A stretch of 64,000 nucleotides of DNA, taken from positions 62,001-126,000 of the forward strand of contig JBQCGP010000051.1 of the NCBI GenBank assembly GCA_051955535.1, in the 5' to 3' direction. Both the position numbers and the translations under genes were made by a program. This document shows, piece by piece, positions 42,371-50,307 of this stretch. This DNA is from 13-2-20CM-68-14 sp051955535. GTDB taxonomy: Bacteria > Actinomycetota > Thermoleophilia > Gaiellales > Gaiellaceae. The notes under the pieces were generated by a model, which was not told the DNA's origin, ran no database searches, and was given only the letters and a program-made list of their open reading frames with translations. The stretch's first letter is position 1. Every line of letters starts with the position of its first letter.

Positions 42371-43443
42371 TGGATGTGGCCCTCAAGATCTGGCGTTACG
42401 ACCCGGACAGCGGCGACCGGGAGCTCCGCGACTACGAGATCGAGGCGCCCGACTGGGCCTGCCTGCTCGACGTGCTCGACCTGATCAAGGACCAGGTCGA
42501 CGGGACGCTCGCCTACCGCAAGAGCTGCCGGATGATGATCTGCGGCTCCTGCGGGATGCGCATGGACGGCCGCGCGGTGCTGGCCTGCAAGGAGCGGATG
42601 AAGCCGATCGTCGACCGCGGCCACGTCCCCGTCATCTCGGCGATGGGGAACCTGCCGATCGTCAAGGACCTCGTCGTCGACATGGATCCGTTCTGGTCGA
42701 AGATCCGCCGGATGAAGCCGTGGCTCGATCCCGGTTACGACGAGCCCAGCGAGCGGGAGCGGATCGTCTCGCAGCAGCAGATGAACGTGATTCACAAGGA
42801 GGCGCTCTGCATCATGTGCGGCTGCTGCGTCTCGGAGTGCAACTCGATGGAGTCCGATCCCGAGTTCTTCGGGCCGGCGGCGCTCGCGAAGGGCTTTCGG
42901 TTCGTCGGCGACGCGCGCGACCAGGCAGCGGTTGAGCGGCTCGAGGACTACAACGACGAGCACGGCATCTGGGACTGCACCCGCTGCTACTTCTGCAACG
43001 AGCGCTGCCCGAAGGGCGTCGATCCGCGCGACGCGATCGCGAAGCTCGGCGCCGAGTCCGTCAAGGAGGGCATCGACCGCGACATGGGGGCGAAGCACGC
43101 GAAGTGGTTCGTCAAGTCCGCCGAGACGACGGGCTGGCTCCGCGAGACCGAGCTCGTCCCGAAGACCCAGGGCATCGTCGAGGCGGTCAAGCAGACGAAG
43201 TTCGCGATCGGCCTCGCCAAGCACGGAAAGGTGCCGCCGCCGTTTCCGCCGCACGTGGCGGCGAACGTCGGCGAGGCGCGTGCCCTCCACGAGCTCGTCC
43301 GCGAGCAGGGACGCGAGGGAGCGCTGGGGATCGTGCAGGGCGAGCGCGCGCTGGCGCGGATCGAACACACCGAAGCTGCCGGCGCTCGGCGCGACGCGCC
43401 CGAGATCACGCCGGGCGAAGAACCGCCGAAAGCGGAAGGATGA
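42370..43443 (+). CDS. sdhB: Succinate dehydrogenase iron-sulfur subunit (extended)
   Basis: A 357-aa protein, about 110 residues longer than classical SdhB. The N-terminal 2Fe-2S site is CRMMICGSCGMRM with a distal ACKE Cys, and the C-terminal clusters are CIMCGCCVSEC and CTRCYFCNERCPKG. The C-terminal extension is Pro/Glu-rich. The cluster arrangement and the following HdrB-like gene match MfrB/SdhB of the anchor-less, type-E enzymes. Confidence 0.93.
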   Translation: MDVALKIWRYDPDSGDRELRDYEIEAPDWACLLDVLDLIKDQVDGTLAYRKSCRMMICGSCGMRMDGRAVLACKERMKPIVDRGHVPVISAMGNLPIVKDLVVDMDPFWSKIRRMKPWLDPGYDEPSERERIVSQQQMNVIHKEALCIMCGCCVSECNSMESDPEFFGPAALAKGFRFVGDARDQAAVERLEDYNDEHGIWDCTRCYFCNERCPKGVDPRDAIAKLGAESVKEGIDRDMGAKHAKWFVKSAETTGWLRETELVPKTQGIVEAVKQTKFAIGLAKHGKVPPPFPPHVAANVGEARALHELVREQGREGALGIVQGERALARIEHTEAAGARRDAPEITPGEEPPKAEG

Positions 43444-44321
43444 AGGTCGCCTACTACAAGGGCTGTCTCGCCGCGCTGTCGGCGAAGGAGCTCGACATCT
43501 CCACCCAGGCGCTGGCGCCGAAGCTCGGCCTGGAGCTCGACGAGCTCGAGTCGGTCACCTGCTGCGGCGCGGGGGACATCCACGAGGCCGAGCCCGACTA
43601 CTACCTGCACCTGAACGCGCGGATCCTCGCGTACGGGGCGGCGACCGGCGCCGAGACGTTGATGACGATCTGCAACGTCTGCACGCTCAACCTGCGCCAG
43701 GCGAACTTCCAGCTCCTCAACGACCCGGAGCTCCGCGCGCGAGTGAACCAGAACCTCTCGACGGTCGGCGTGCCGCCGTACGAGCACGACATCGAGGTCA
43801 AGCACCTGCTCTGGATGATCGTCGAAGACGACGGCGCCAAGCGGCTGCGCGAGGTCGCCCACAAGGGCCTGAAAGGGCTGAAGGTGGCTCCCTTCTACGG
43901 CTGCCAGATCCTGCGGCCCTCGAAGCTGCTCGGCTTCGAGGACCCCGATCAGCCGTGGTCGCTGGAGACGATCATCGAGGCCTGCGGCGGCGAAGCGGTC
44001 GACTACCCGGCGAAGATCAAGTGCTGCGGCTTCCCGATCATCCAGGCGCGCGAAGACGTCGCGATGGGCGAGCTGATCCAGCCGATCGAGCAAGCTTCCG
44101 AGGCCGGCGCGGACGCGATGGTGACGCCGTGCCCGCTCTGCCATCTCTCGCTCGATGCCTGGCAATCGAAGCTGAAGGCCTCAACGGGCCGCGACTTCCA
44201 GATGCCGATCCTTCATCTCTCGCAGCTGGTCGGCGTCGCGGCCGGGCTCGACGAGTCCGAGCTCAGGTTCAAGCGGCACGTGGTCTCCGTCGAGCCCGTG
44301 GTCGAGAAGCTCCAGGTTTAG
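43440..44321 (+). CDS. HdrB/SdhE-like CCG-domain subunit of succinate dehydrogenase
   Basis: A 293-aa protein with two CCG cysteine-rich domains: YYKGC with VTCCGAGD and ICNVC in the first, and PFYGC, IKCCGFP and PCPLC in the second. Such subunits in HdrB, MfrE and archaeal SdhE hold a noncubane Fe-S cluster and transfer electrons to a quinone or disulfide partner. No SdhC/SdhD membrane anchors are encoded nearby. ATGA overlap with sdhB shows it belongs to the same complex. It converges with the decarboxylase gene by 4 nt. Confidence 0.87.
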   Translation: MKVAYYKGCLAALSAKELDISTQALAPKLGLELDELESVTCCGAGDIHEAEPDYYLHLNARILAYGAATGAETLMTICNVCTLNLRQANFQLLNDPELRARVNQNLSTVGVPPYEHDIEVKHLLWMIVEDDGAKRLREVAHKGLKGLKVAPFYGCQILRPSKLLGFEDPDQPWSLETIIEACGGEAVDYPAKIKCCGFPIIQAREDVAMGELIQPIEQASEAGADAMVTPCPLCHLSLDAWQSKLKASTGRDFQMPILHLSQLVGVAAGLDESELRFKRHVVSVEPVVEKLQV

Positions 44322-45733
44322 GCCGAAGCGGTCGCCGCCGCGAGCTCGCGGACGGTTTCGACGATCACGTCGACGTCGCGCTCGGTTGTGAGCCAGTTGA
44401 CGATCGCCGGGCGAAAGCAGACATGGCCGCGGTAGATAGTGGTGCCGAAATAGACGCGCCCATCCTCGATCACGGCGGCGCCTACGCGGCGGTTGAGCTC
44501 GTCCAGTTCAGACTCGTCGAAGTCGGGCGGGTGTAGCCGGAAGCAGATGACGTTCAACCTCACGGGCGCTAGTAGCTCGAGCTCGGGAGCCGCCTCGACC
44601 TGCTCGCCGACGCGGCGCGCCAGCGCGAGGTGCCGCTCGACCATCGCCCGGTAGCCCGCGCGCCCGTATGCGCGTAGCGTCGCCCAGGTCGCGAAGGCAC
44701 GCGCTCGGCGTGACATCTCCGGCCCGAGGAAGCCCCAGGCGGGCCGGTCTTCGGTGATGAGGTATGGCGCGCCCGCGGCGAACGCCTCGACCTGGTAGCG
44801 AGGCTCGCGTAGGAAGGCGAAGCCGCACTCGTAGGGCACGTTCAGCCACTTGTGGCCGTCCGCGATCACCGAATCCGCCTCCTCGACGCCGCGGGCCAGC
44901 GCCGCGGCCTCGGGGGTCAGGCGCGCGAAGAGGCCGAAGGCGCCGTCGACGTGCAGCCAGGCGCGATGGCGACGTGCAATCGCGGCGAGCTCGTCGACCG
45001 GATCGAAGTCTCCGGTGTTGACGTCGCCTGCCGTCGCGACGACGAGTGCCGGGCCGGCATCGGCGAGCGCACGCTCGAGCGCGTCGACATCGACGCGACC
45101 GCTCTCATCGCGCTCGAACCGGCGGATGTTGCCGGTGCCGATCCCGAGCATTGCGAGGGCCTTCTCGGTGCTGACATGGATGTAGCCCCCCGTCAGCACC
45201 TGCATCGTCGGCAGCTCTGTGAGCCCGTCTCTCTCGACATCGACGCCGTGCTGCTCGCCGTACCAGCGCCGCGCCGCTGCGAGGGCCGTGAAGTTCGCCA
45301 TCGTCGCTCCGGTCGTGAGGACGCCGGACCACTCCCGCGGCAGTTCGAACAATTCCTTGAGCCACTCGACGGCGACGCGCTCGAGTTGCGAGCCGAGCGG
45401 CGAGGCAGTCCACAGCCCTGCGTTCTGGTCGAGCGTTGAGGCGAGCCAGTCCGCCGCGAGCGCGGCGGGTGTCGAGCCGCCGATGACGAAGTGGAAGAAC
45501 CGTGGCCCGGCCGAGCGGGTGGCGGCCGGTAAAGCGTCACGCAGCTCCTGCAGCGCTGCAAGAGCGCCGTCCCCGTTCTCGGGCAAGTCGCCGCCGATCG
45601 CGTCAGCAATCTCGTCTGCGCGCGGGTCGCGGACGAGGCCCTCGTCGAGCGTCGCGAGGAACCCCTTTGCCTCCGCGAGCGCGAGCTCGAGCGCGGGCTC
45701 GTGCTCGCTCCGCAGCTCGATCGGGTCGGGCAC
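44318..45733 (-). CDS. Group II PLP-dependent decarboxylase (aromatic amino acid/DDC-like)
   Basis: A 471-aa decarboxylase. The PLP Lys lies in VIADGHKWLNVPYECG, the ring-stacking His region is WLHVDGAFGLFAR, and LTTGATMANFTALAAAR binds phosphate. Family members decarboxylate Tyr, Trp, Dopa or Glu; the substrate cannot be assigned. The GTG is 6 nt after TAGATT, and that -10 overlaps the divergent gene's -10 by two bases. Confidence 0.9.
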   Translation of the reverse strand: MPDPIELRSEHEPALELALAEAKGFLATLDEGLVRDPRADEIADAIGGDLPENGDGALAALQELRDALPAATRSAGPRFFHFVIGGSTPAALAADWLASTLDQNAGLWTASPLGSQLERVAVEWLKELFELPREWSGVLTTGATMANFTALAAARRWYGEQHGVDVERDGLTELPTMQVLTGGYIHVSTEKALAMLGIGTGNIRRFERDESGRVDVDALERALADAGPALVVATAGDVNTGDFDPVDELAAIARRHRAWLHVDGAFGLFARLTPEAAALARGVEEADSVIADGHKWLNVPYECGFAFLREPRYQVEAFAAGAPYLITEDRPAWGFLGPEMSRRARAFATWATLRAYGRAGYRAMVERHLALARRVGEQVEAAPELELLAPVRLNVICFRLHPPDFDESELDELNRRVGAAVIEDGRVYFGTTIYRGHVCFRPAIVNWLTTERDVDVIVETVRELAAATASA

Positions 45734-45739
45734 GATCCG

Positions 45740-45749
45740 AATCTACAGT
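45740..45749. promoter_or_regulatory. Bidirectional promoter with overlapping -10 hexamers
   Basis: The 10-mer AATCTACAGT contains TAGATT on the minus strand and TACAGT on the plus strand, sharing the central TA. The two divergent genes start 6 nt and 8 nt away, so each would be leaderless. Only one polymerase could occupy the site at a time, coupling the two genes in competition. Confidence 0.6.
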
Positions 45750-45757
45750 GTCGCGCC

Positions 45758-46573
45758 ATGGTCATCGCGATCGCCATCGGCGCCTTGGTCGTCGCGGCCT
45801 GCGGGCTTGCCTGGGGGCACTTCGAGGCAGGCTGGGTGCGGCTCGACGAGCTGGACTGCCCGCTCGACAGCCTGCCGGCCGAGCTTGCCGGTCTCAGGAT
45901 CGCGCACCTCTCCGACTTCCACCTGGGCTTTCCCTCCCGCGGCGGCCAGGCGGTCCGCCGCGCCGTCGATTGGGTCGCGGCACGGAACCCGGACCTCGTC
46001 CTCGTCACCGGCGACCTGCTCTCCCGCCGTCGCGGCGAGCCGGAGCTGCGAGAGCTGCTGGGGCGCCTTCCCAACTGCTACGTCGTCCTCGGAAACCACG
46101 ACTTCGCCGAGACGAAGGACCCGTTCGCGAGCCGCTCCCCGGTCGGGGACCTCGAGCCCGCGACGCTGCTTCTCGACGAGGCCGTGACCGTGCAGCTGCG
46201 CGGCCGACCCATCCAGCTCGTCGGTGTTGATCCGCGCACCTACCGACGCGGGCTCTCCGATCCGGCCAGGCTGGCCGATCCCGAGGCGGCGATCCGGATC
46301 CTCCTCTGCCACTTCCCGAACGTCGTCGACCGGCTGCCGCGGGGCTCGTTCGACCTCGTCGTGTCAGGCCACCTGCACGCAGGTCAGATCACCCTGCCGC
46401 TTCCCGGCAGGCGGATTCCGCTCGCGCACCCGCGCTGGCGCTACTTCCACGGCCTCTACCGCCGGAACGGCGGGACCCTCCACGTCTCGGCCGGCCTCGG
46501 GACGACGTTCGTCCCGTTTCGCTTCCTCGCGCGGCCGGAGGCGACAGAGCTAAGGCTCGTAGAATCGTCTTAG
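45758..46573 (+). CDS. Metallophosphoesterase (YkuE-like)
   Basis: A 271-aa calcineurin-like phosphoesterase with an N-terminal membrane helix (1-18). The two-metal motifs are in order: RIAHLSDFHLG, VTGDLLS, VLGNHDF, LCHFPN and VSGHLHAGQI. Relatives (YkuE/YaeI) hydrolyse UDP-diacylglucosamine or similar at the membrane surface. Leaderless start with TACAGT 8 nt upstream. Confidence 0.9.
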   Translation: MVIAIAIGALVVAACGLAWGHFEAGWVRLDELDCPLDSLPAELAGLRIAHLSDFHLGFPSRGGQAVRRAVDWVAARNPDLVLVTGDLLSRRRGEPELRELLGRLPNCYVVLGNHDFAETKDPFASRSPVGDLEPATLLLDEAVTVQLRGRPIQLVGVDPRTYRRGLSDPARLADPEAAIRILLCHFPNVVDRLPRGSFDLVVSGHLHAGQITLPLPGRRIPLAHPRWRYFHGLYRRNGGTLHVSAGLGTTFVPFRFLARPEATELRLVESS

Positions 46574-46875
46574 TGCCCGGCCGAGCGAGCATCTCGAGCG
46601 AGGTTCTCGCGCGCTACGCGGCCGACGCCGCGCGGGAGATCGAGGGCGTTCGCGGTCTGGTCGCCAGCCAGCTGCACCGGCATCGCGGCGTGCGCGTGAG
46701 CGGCGAGGACGGCGCCGTCACCGTCGAGCTGCACCTCGACGTGGATTGGGGCGCGGAGCTCCCGACGCTCGGGCGCGAAGTGCAGCTGCGCGTGCTCGAC
46801 TACCTCGAACGGATGGCGGGCTCCCGTCCGACCGCTGTCAACGTCGTCATCGACGCCGTCGGGCCGGCGCGATGA
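46573..46875 (+). CDS. Asp23/Gls24-family (DUF322) protein
   Basis: A 100-aa protein with ISSEVLARYAADAAREIEGV, an internal VSGEDGAVTVELHLDV strand pair, and a terminal VNVVIDAV strand, which is the Asp23 fold. In Staphylococcus, Asp23 is a membrane-associated envelope-stress protein. The GTG overlaps the phosphoesterase stop, and TAGAAT 7 nt upstream lies within that gene, so it has its own leaderless promoter. Confidence 0.8.
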   Translation: MPGRASISSEVLARYAADAAREIEGVRGLVASQLHRHRGVRVSGEDGAVTVELHLDVDWGAELPTLGREVQLRVLDYLERMAGSRPTAVNVVIDAVGPAR

Positions 46876-47489
46876 CCACGCGGATCCACGGACTGACGAG
46901 GCTGACGCTCGAGGAGGCGCCGATCGTCTGCCACAGCTGTGTCTGGTGGCAGTCGAAGACGGGCAGGCGGGCGAACAAGGACCGCTGGATCGAGCGCGCC
47001 GAGACCGACTTCGGGCCCTGGGGCTCCGTCTACTACGACGACGACGGGCGCGTGATCGGCTTCATGCAGTACGGGCCGGCTCAGTATTTCCCCCGAGCGG
47101 CGGAGCTGCCGGCCGGGCCGCCTTCGGACGATGCCGTGCTCGTCAGCTGCGCCTACCTGGTCGACCGCGCCAGCCCGTGGGTGCTTCAGTCGCTGTTCCT
47201 CGCCGCGATCGGCGAAGCGAGGGACAAGGGCGCCAAAGCGCTCGAAACCTTCTCCTACCGGTACCCCGAAGGCGAGTCGCAGTACGAGCGCTTCCAGGTG
47301 CACAAGACGATCTTCCCGCGTGACTTCCTGTCGGACTTCGGCTTCCAGACGGTGCGGATGTCGGGGCCCGTCGAGCTCGTCAGGCTCGAGTTCGGCGGCC
47401 TGATCCCGGTCGCCGAAGGTACGCGCGCGAAGGTGCTTCGGCTCGTCCGCGAGGCGTTTTCGCCCGCGCCGGTGCCGCAGCGGCCTTAG
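46872..47489 (+). CDS. GNAT-like N-acetyltransferase
   Basis: A 205-aa protein. An N-terminal CHSCVWWQS motif of Cys residues is followed by GNAT core strands (VIGFMQYGPA, VSCAYLVDRASPWVLQSLFLAAIGEARDKGA) and a phenylalanine-rich C-terminal half (FLSDFGFQTVRM). It resembles actinobacterial GNAT proteins of unknown substrate. ATGA overlap with the Asp23 gene. Confidence 0.78.
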   Translation: MTTRIHGLTRLTLEEAPIVCHSCVWWQSKTGRRANKDRWIERAETDFGPWGSVYYDDDGRVIGFMQYGPAQYFPRAAELPAGPPSDDAVLVSCAYLVDRASPWVLQSLFLAAIGEARDKGAKALETFSYRYPEGESQYERFQVHKTIFPRDFLSDFGFQTVRMSGPVELVRLEFGGLIPVAEGTRAKVLRLVREAFSPAPVPQRP

Positions 47490-47956
47490 ACGTTGGGGGT
47501 CCGCCGCCAGCCGGCGCGGATGCACGAAGCTGCGGCGACGTTGAGGACGATCGGGCAGTTGATCTGAGCAGCGAGCTGGCGCATCAGCGTCTCGTCGGTC
47601 GGATCGGCGACGGCAACAATGAGCCCGCCCTCCGCTGTGAACCTGACCGGCAAGGCCAACAACGTCTCGCCTAGCTCCCGCGGCACCACCGCGGCTGCGT
47701 ACCGGTCGACGTCCATAGCGTCCAGGTTCAGGTACGGCACGCCGGCCTGTTCGGCGAGCACGCGCGCGAGATCGTCCTCGAACACGTAGCCGAGCCGGAC
47801 GAGCGTCTCGCCAAGCAGCTCACGCTTGTCGGCCCGCTCCGCGAGTGCCCGATCGAGCTGGTCGGTCGTGATGAAGCCCTTGTCGAGCAGGATCGAGCCC
47901 AGGTGGGGACGCACCTCGCGCTCGAAAAAGGTGTGGTCAAGCCTCGCCGCAGTCAT
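47486..47956 (-). CDS. Stand-alone MshEN (T4P/T2SS ATPase N-terminal) domain protein
   Basis: A 156-aa protein made almost wholly of an MshEN domain: LGSILLDKGFITTDQLDRALAE, LLGETLVRLGYVFEDDLARVLAEQAGVPYLNL and LPVRFTAEGGLIVAVADP are the tandem repeats. In MshE this domain binds c-di-GMP. With GGDEF proteins nearby, a c-di-GMP receptor role is plausible. No ATPase domain is attached. Confidence 0.85.
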   Translation of the reverse strand: MTAARLDHTFFEREVRPHLGSILLDKGFITTDQLDRALAERADKRELLGETLVRLGYVFEDDLARVLAEQAGVPYLNLDAMDVDRYAAAVVPRELGETLLALPVRFTAEGGLIVAVADPTDETLMRQLAAQINCPIVLNVAAASCIRAGWRRTPNV

Positions 47957-48017
47957 GGCGGTCTCATCGTCAGTCGCGCAGGCTCGCTTGAGCGCGGAAC
48001 GGGTGATTATCGGAAGG

Positions 48018-48962
48018 TCAGGCGGCTGCGACCGCGCGCTGGGAGAGCACGAGCTCGGCGATCTGGATGGCGTTCAGGGCCGCGCCCTTGCGTAGGTTGT
48101 CGCAGGCGAGGAAGAGCGCGAGCCCGTTTCGGTCGGCCGCCCGGTCGGGCCGGATCCGCCCGACCAGCACCTCGTCGGCGCCGGCCGCCTCGCGCGGGTT
48201 CGGGAACTCGACCACGCGGACGCTCGGCGCCTTCGCGAGCAGCTGCTCTGCCTGTTCAGGCGATAGCGGTTCCACGGTCTCGATCCAGATCGATTCGGCG
48301 TGGCCGACCATGACGGGAACGCGAACGCAGGTCGCGCTGATGGGAAGGTCGGGCAGCTCGAGGATCTTCCGCGACTCGTCGCGGATCTTCGTTTCCTCGT
48401 CGAACTCCTCGCCGTCGAACTCCCAGTCGCCCTCGAGGTTCCCCTCTGCGGGGTCCTGGGCGCGGAGGCGCGCCATGCTCTCGGCGCCCGCTCCGGACCG
48501 GGCCTGGTAGGTCGAGAGCCGGACGCGCGCGATCCCCGCCGCCTCGTGGAGAGGCTTCAGCACGCAGGTCAGCGGGATCGAGGAACAGTTCGGGTTGGCG
48601 ACGATTCCGTCATGCTCGAGCGCGCGGCTTCCGTTGACCTCGGGGACGACGAGCGGAATCCCGTCGGCGAGGCGGTAGGCCGACGACTTGTCGATCACGA
48701 TCGCGCCTCCGCGGATGGCGTGGGGGACGAGTTCGCGGCTGCCGTCCGTGCCGATCGCGAAGAAGCAGATGTCGAGATTGCCCGCCGCGAGCGCCTCCGG
48801 CGTAGCCTCCTCGACGGTCAGCCCGTCCACCTGCGTGCCCGCCGAGCGGTCGCTCGCGAACGCGCGGACGTTTGTGTAGCCGCGCTCGCGCAGCAGCTCG
48901 AGCGCGACCCGGCCGACGGCGCCGGTTGCGCCGACAACGCCGATGGCTACGTCGCGTTCCAC
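48018..48962 (-). CDS. asd: Aspartate-semialdehyde dehydrogenase
   Basis: A 314-aa enzyme with the NADP site IGVVGATGAVGRVALELL, the catalytic Cys in VANPNCSSIPL and a downstream His in PVMVGHAES. It reduces beta-aspartyl phosphate to the semialdehyde. GTG start 19 nt after the lysA stop. It is third in the lysC-lysA-asd order. Confidence 0.94.
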   Translation of the reverse strand: MERDVAIGVVGATGAVGRVALELLRERGYTNVRAFASDRSAGTQVDGLTVEEATPEALAAGNLDICFFAIGTDGSRELVPHAIRGGAIVIDKSSAYRLADGIPLVVPEVNGSRALEHDGIVANPNCSSIPLTCVLKPLHEAAGIARVRLSTYQARSGAGAESMARLRAQDPAEGNLEGDWEFDGEEFDEETKIRDESRKILELPDLPISATCVRVPVMVGHAESIWIETVEPLSPEQAEQLLAKAPSVRVVEFPNPREAAGADEVLVGRIRPDRAADRNGLALFLACDNLRKGAALNAIQIAELVLSQRAVAAA

Positions 48963-48981
48963 GCGGCCATTGTGCCTGGGC

Positions 48982-50307
48982 TCAGCCGCGTTCGTTCCGA
49001 ACGAGGTCGTCATAGGTGCCTCGTTCGCGGCTGATCCGCCAGGCTCCTTGCTCGAGCACAACCTCGGCGCAGAGCGGGCGGGCGTTGTAGGCCGAGGACA
49101 TGACCCGGCCGTAGGCGCCGGCGAGGCCGATCGCGATCAGATCGCCGCGGCGCGGGACCGGAAGTATGCGTGCGAGTGCCAGGAAGTCGCTGCTCTCGCA
49201 AAGCGGGCCGACGAGGTCGACCTGCGCCTGCTCGCGCTTGTCGCGCCCGTCTTCGCCGAGGAGGGTGACCGGATGCTCGGCGCCGTACAGCACGGGCCGG
49301 AGCAAGTCGTTCATGCCCCCGTCGCAGACGACCATCGTCTTGTCCCCGGCCTCCTTTACGCGCAGGACTCGCGTCACGAAGGTGCCGACCGGCCCGACCA
49401 GGTGCCGGCCGGGCTCCAGGACCAGGGTCGCATCGAGTTGCTGGGCGATCTCGGCGAGCGCCCGCGCGTAGGCATGGAGGTCGGGTGCATGACCGCCGTC
49501 GTAGGGGATGCCGAGCCCGCCGCCGGCATCGAAGTCTCGGAGCTGGATGCCGGCGTCGGCCAGCTCGCGCCAGAGCTCCGCGGCGCGCTCGGCGGCGACC
49601 AGCACTGGCTCGACGTCGAGAAGCTGGGAGCCGACGTGGAAGGAGATTCCGACCGGCTCGAGTGCGTCGTCGGCCGCCGCTCGGCGGAGCGCCTCCGCCG
49701 CCTGGTCCCGGTCGAGCCCGAACTTGGTCCCAACGCCGCCGGTGGCCAGGTACTCGTGCCCGCCGCCTTCGACCCCAGGGTTCAAGCGGACGGAGACGGG
49801 CGCCGGCCGCCCGGCCGCGCGCGCAGCGACGGCGATCTCGTCGAGCTCCTCGATCGTCTCGACATTCAGCGAGCGGATGCCGAGGTCGACGGCCGCGCGG
49901 ATCTCGTCCTCGCGCTTGCCGACCCCTGAGAAGACGACCTTTGCCGGGGCGATGCCGGCTTTCCAGGCCTTGGCGAGCTCGCCGCCGGAGACGACGTCGG
50001 CGCCGAGCTCCTCTGCCGCGACGACCTCGAGCAGCGCGAGCGCATCGTTGGCCTTGACGGCGTAGCAGGTCAGGTGCGGTGCGTCTCCGAGCTCGGCCTC
50101 GAAGGCGCGGATCCGCTGGCGGAAGGCATCGAGGTCGTACGCGTAGAACGGCGTCCCGACCTCGGCCGCGATTTCGGCGAGGTCGCTCAGGGCTCTAAGG
50201 CGCTCGCTTGCGACGCCGTGGTGGAGGACGTCGCAGCTTGGCCGCGGCGGCCGTTTGATCCCGGTGGCAAGCCCGTCAGTTCGCTTCTCTCGACCAACGA
50301 GGGTCAG
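48982..50307 (-). CDS. lysA: Diaminopimelate decarboxylase, probable CTG start
   Basis: A 441-aa alanine-racemase-fold decarboxylase. The PLP Lys is in YAVKANDALALL and the phosphate-binding glycines lie in FDAGGGLGIPY; CDGGMNDLLRP and the C-terminal CESSDFL provide the other active-site residues. The frame is intact from the lysC stop down, but no ATG, GTG or TTG occurs in the first 170 codons. A CTG at 50307 overlaps the lysC stop as CTGA, mirroring the ATGA/TTGA overlaps elsewhere. An in-frame TTG at 49785 would remove the catalytic Lys. Confidence 0.87.
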   Translation of the reverse strand: MTLVGREKRTDGLATGIKRPPRPSCDVLHHGVASERLRALSDLAEIAAEVGTPFYAYDLDAFRQRIRAFEAELGDAPHLTCYAVKANDALALLEVVAAEELGADVVSGGELAKAWKAGIAPAKVVFSGVGKREDEIRAAVDLGIRSLNVETIEELDEIAVAARAAGRPAPVSVRLNPGVEGGGHEYLATGGVGTKFGLDRDQAAEALRRAAADDALEPVGISFHVGSQLLDVEPVLVAAERAAELWRELADAGIQLRDFDAGGGLGIPYDGGHAPDLHAYARALAEIAQQLDATLVLEPGRHLVGPVGTFVTRVLRVKEAGDKTMVVCDGGMNDLLRPVLYGAEHPVTLLGEDGRDKREQAQVDLVGPLCESSDFLALARILPVPRRGDLIAIGLAGAYGRVMSSAYNARPLCAEVVLEQGAWRISRERGTYDDLVRNERG

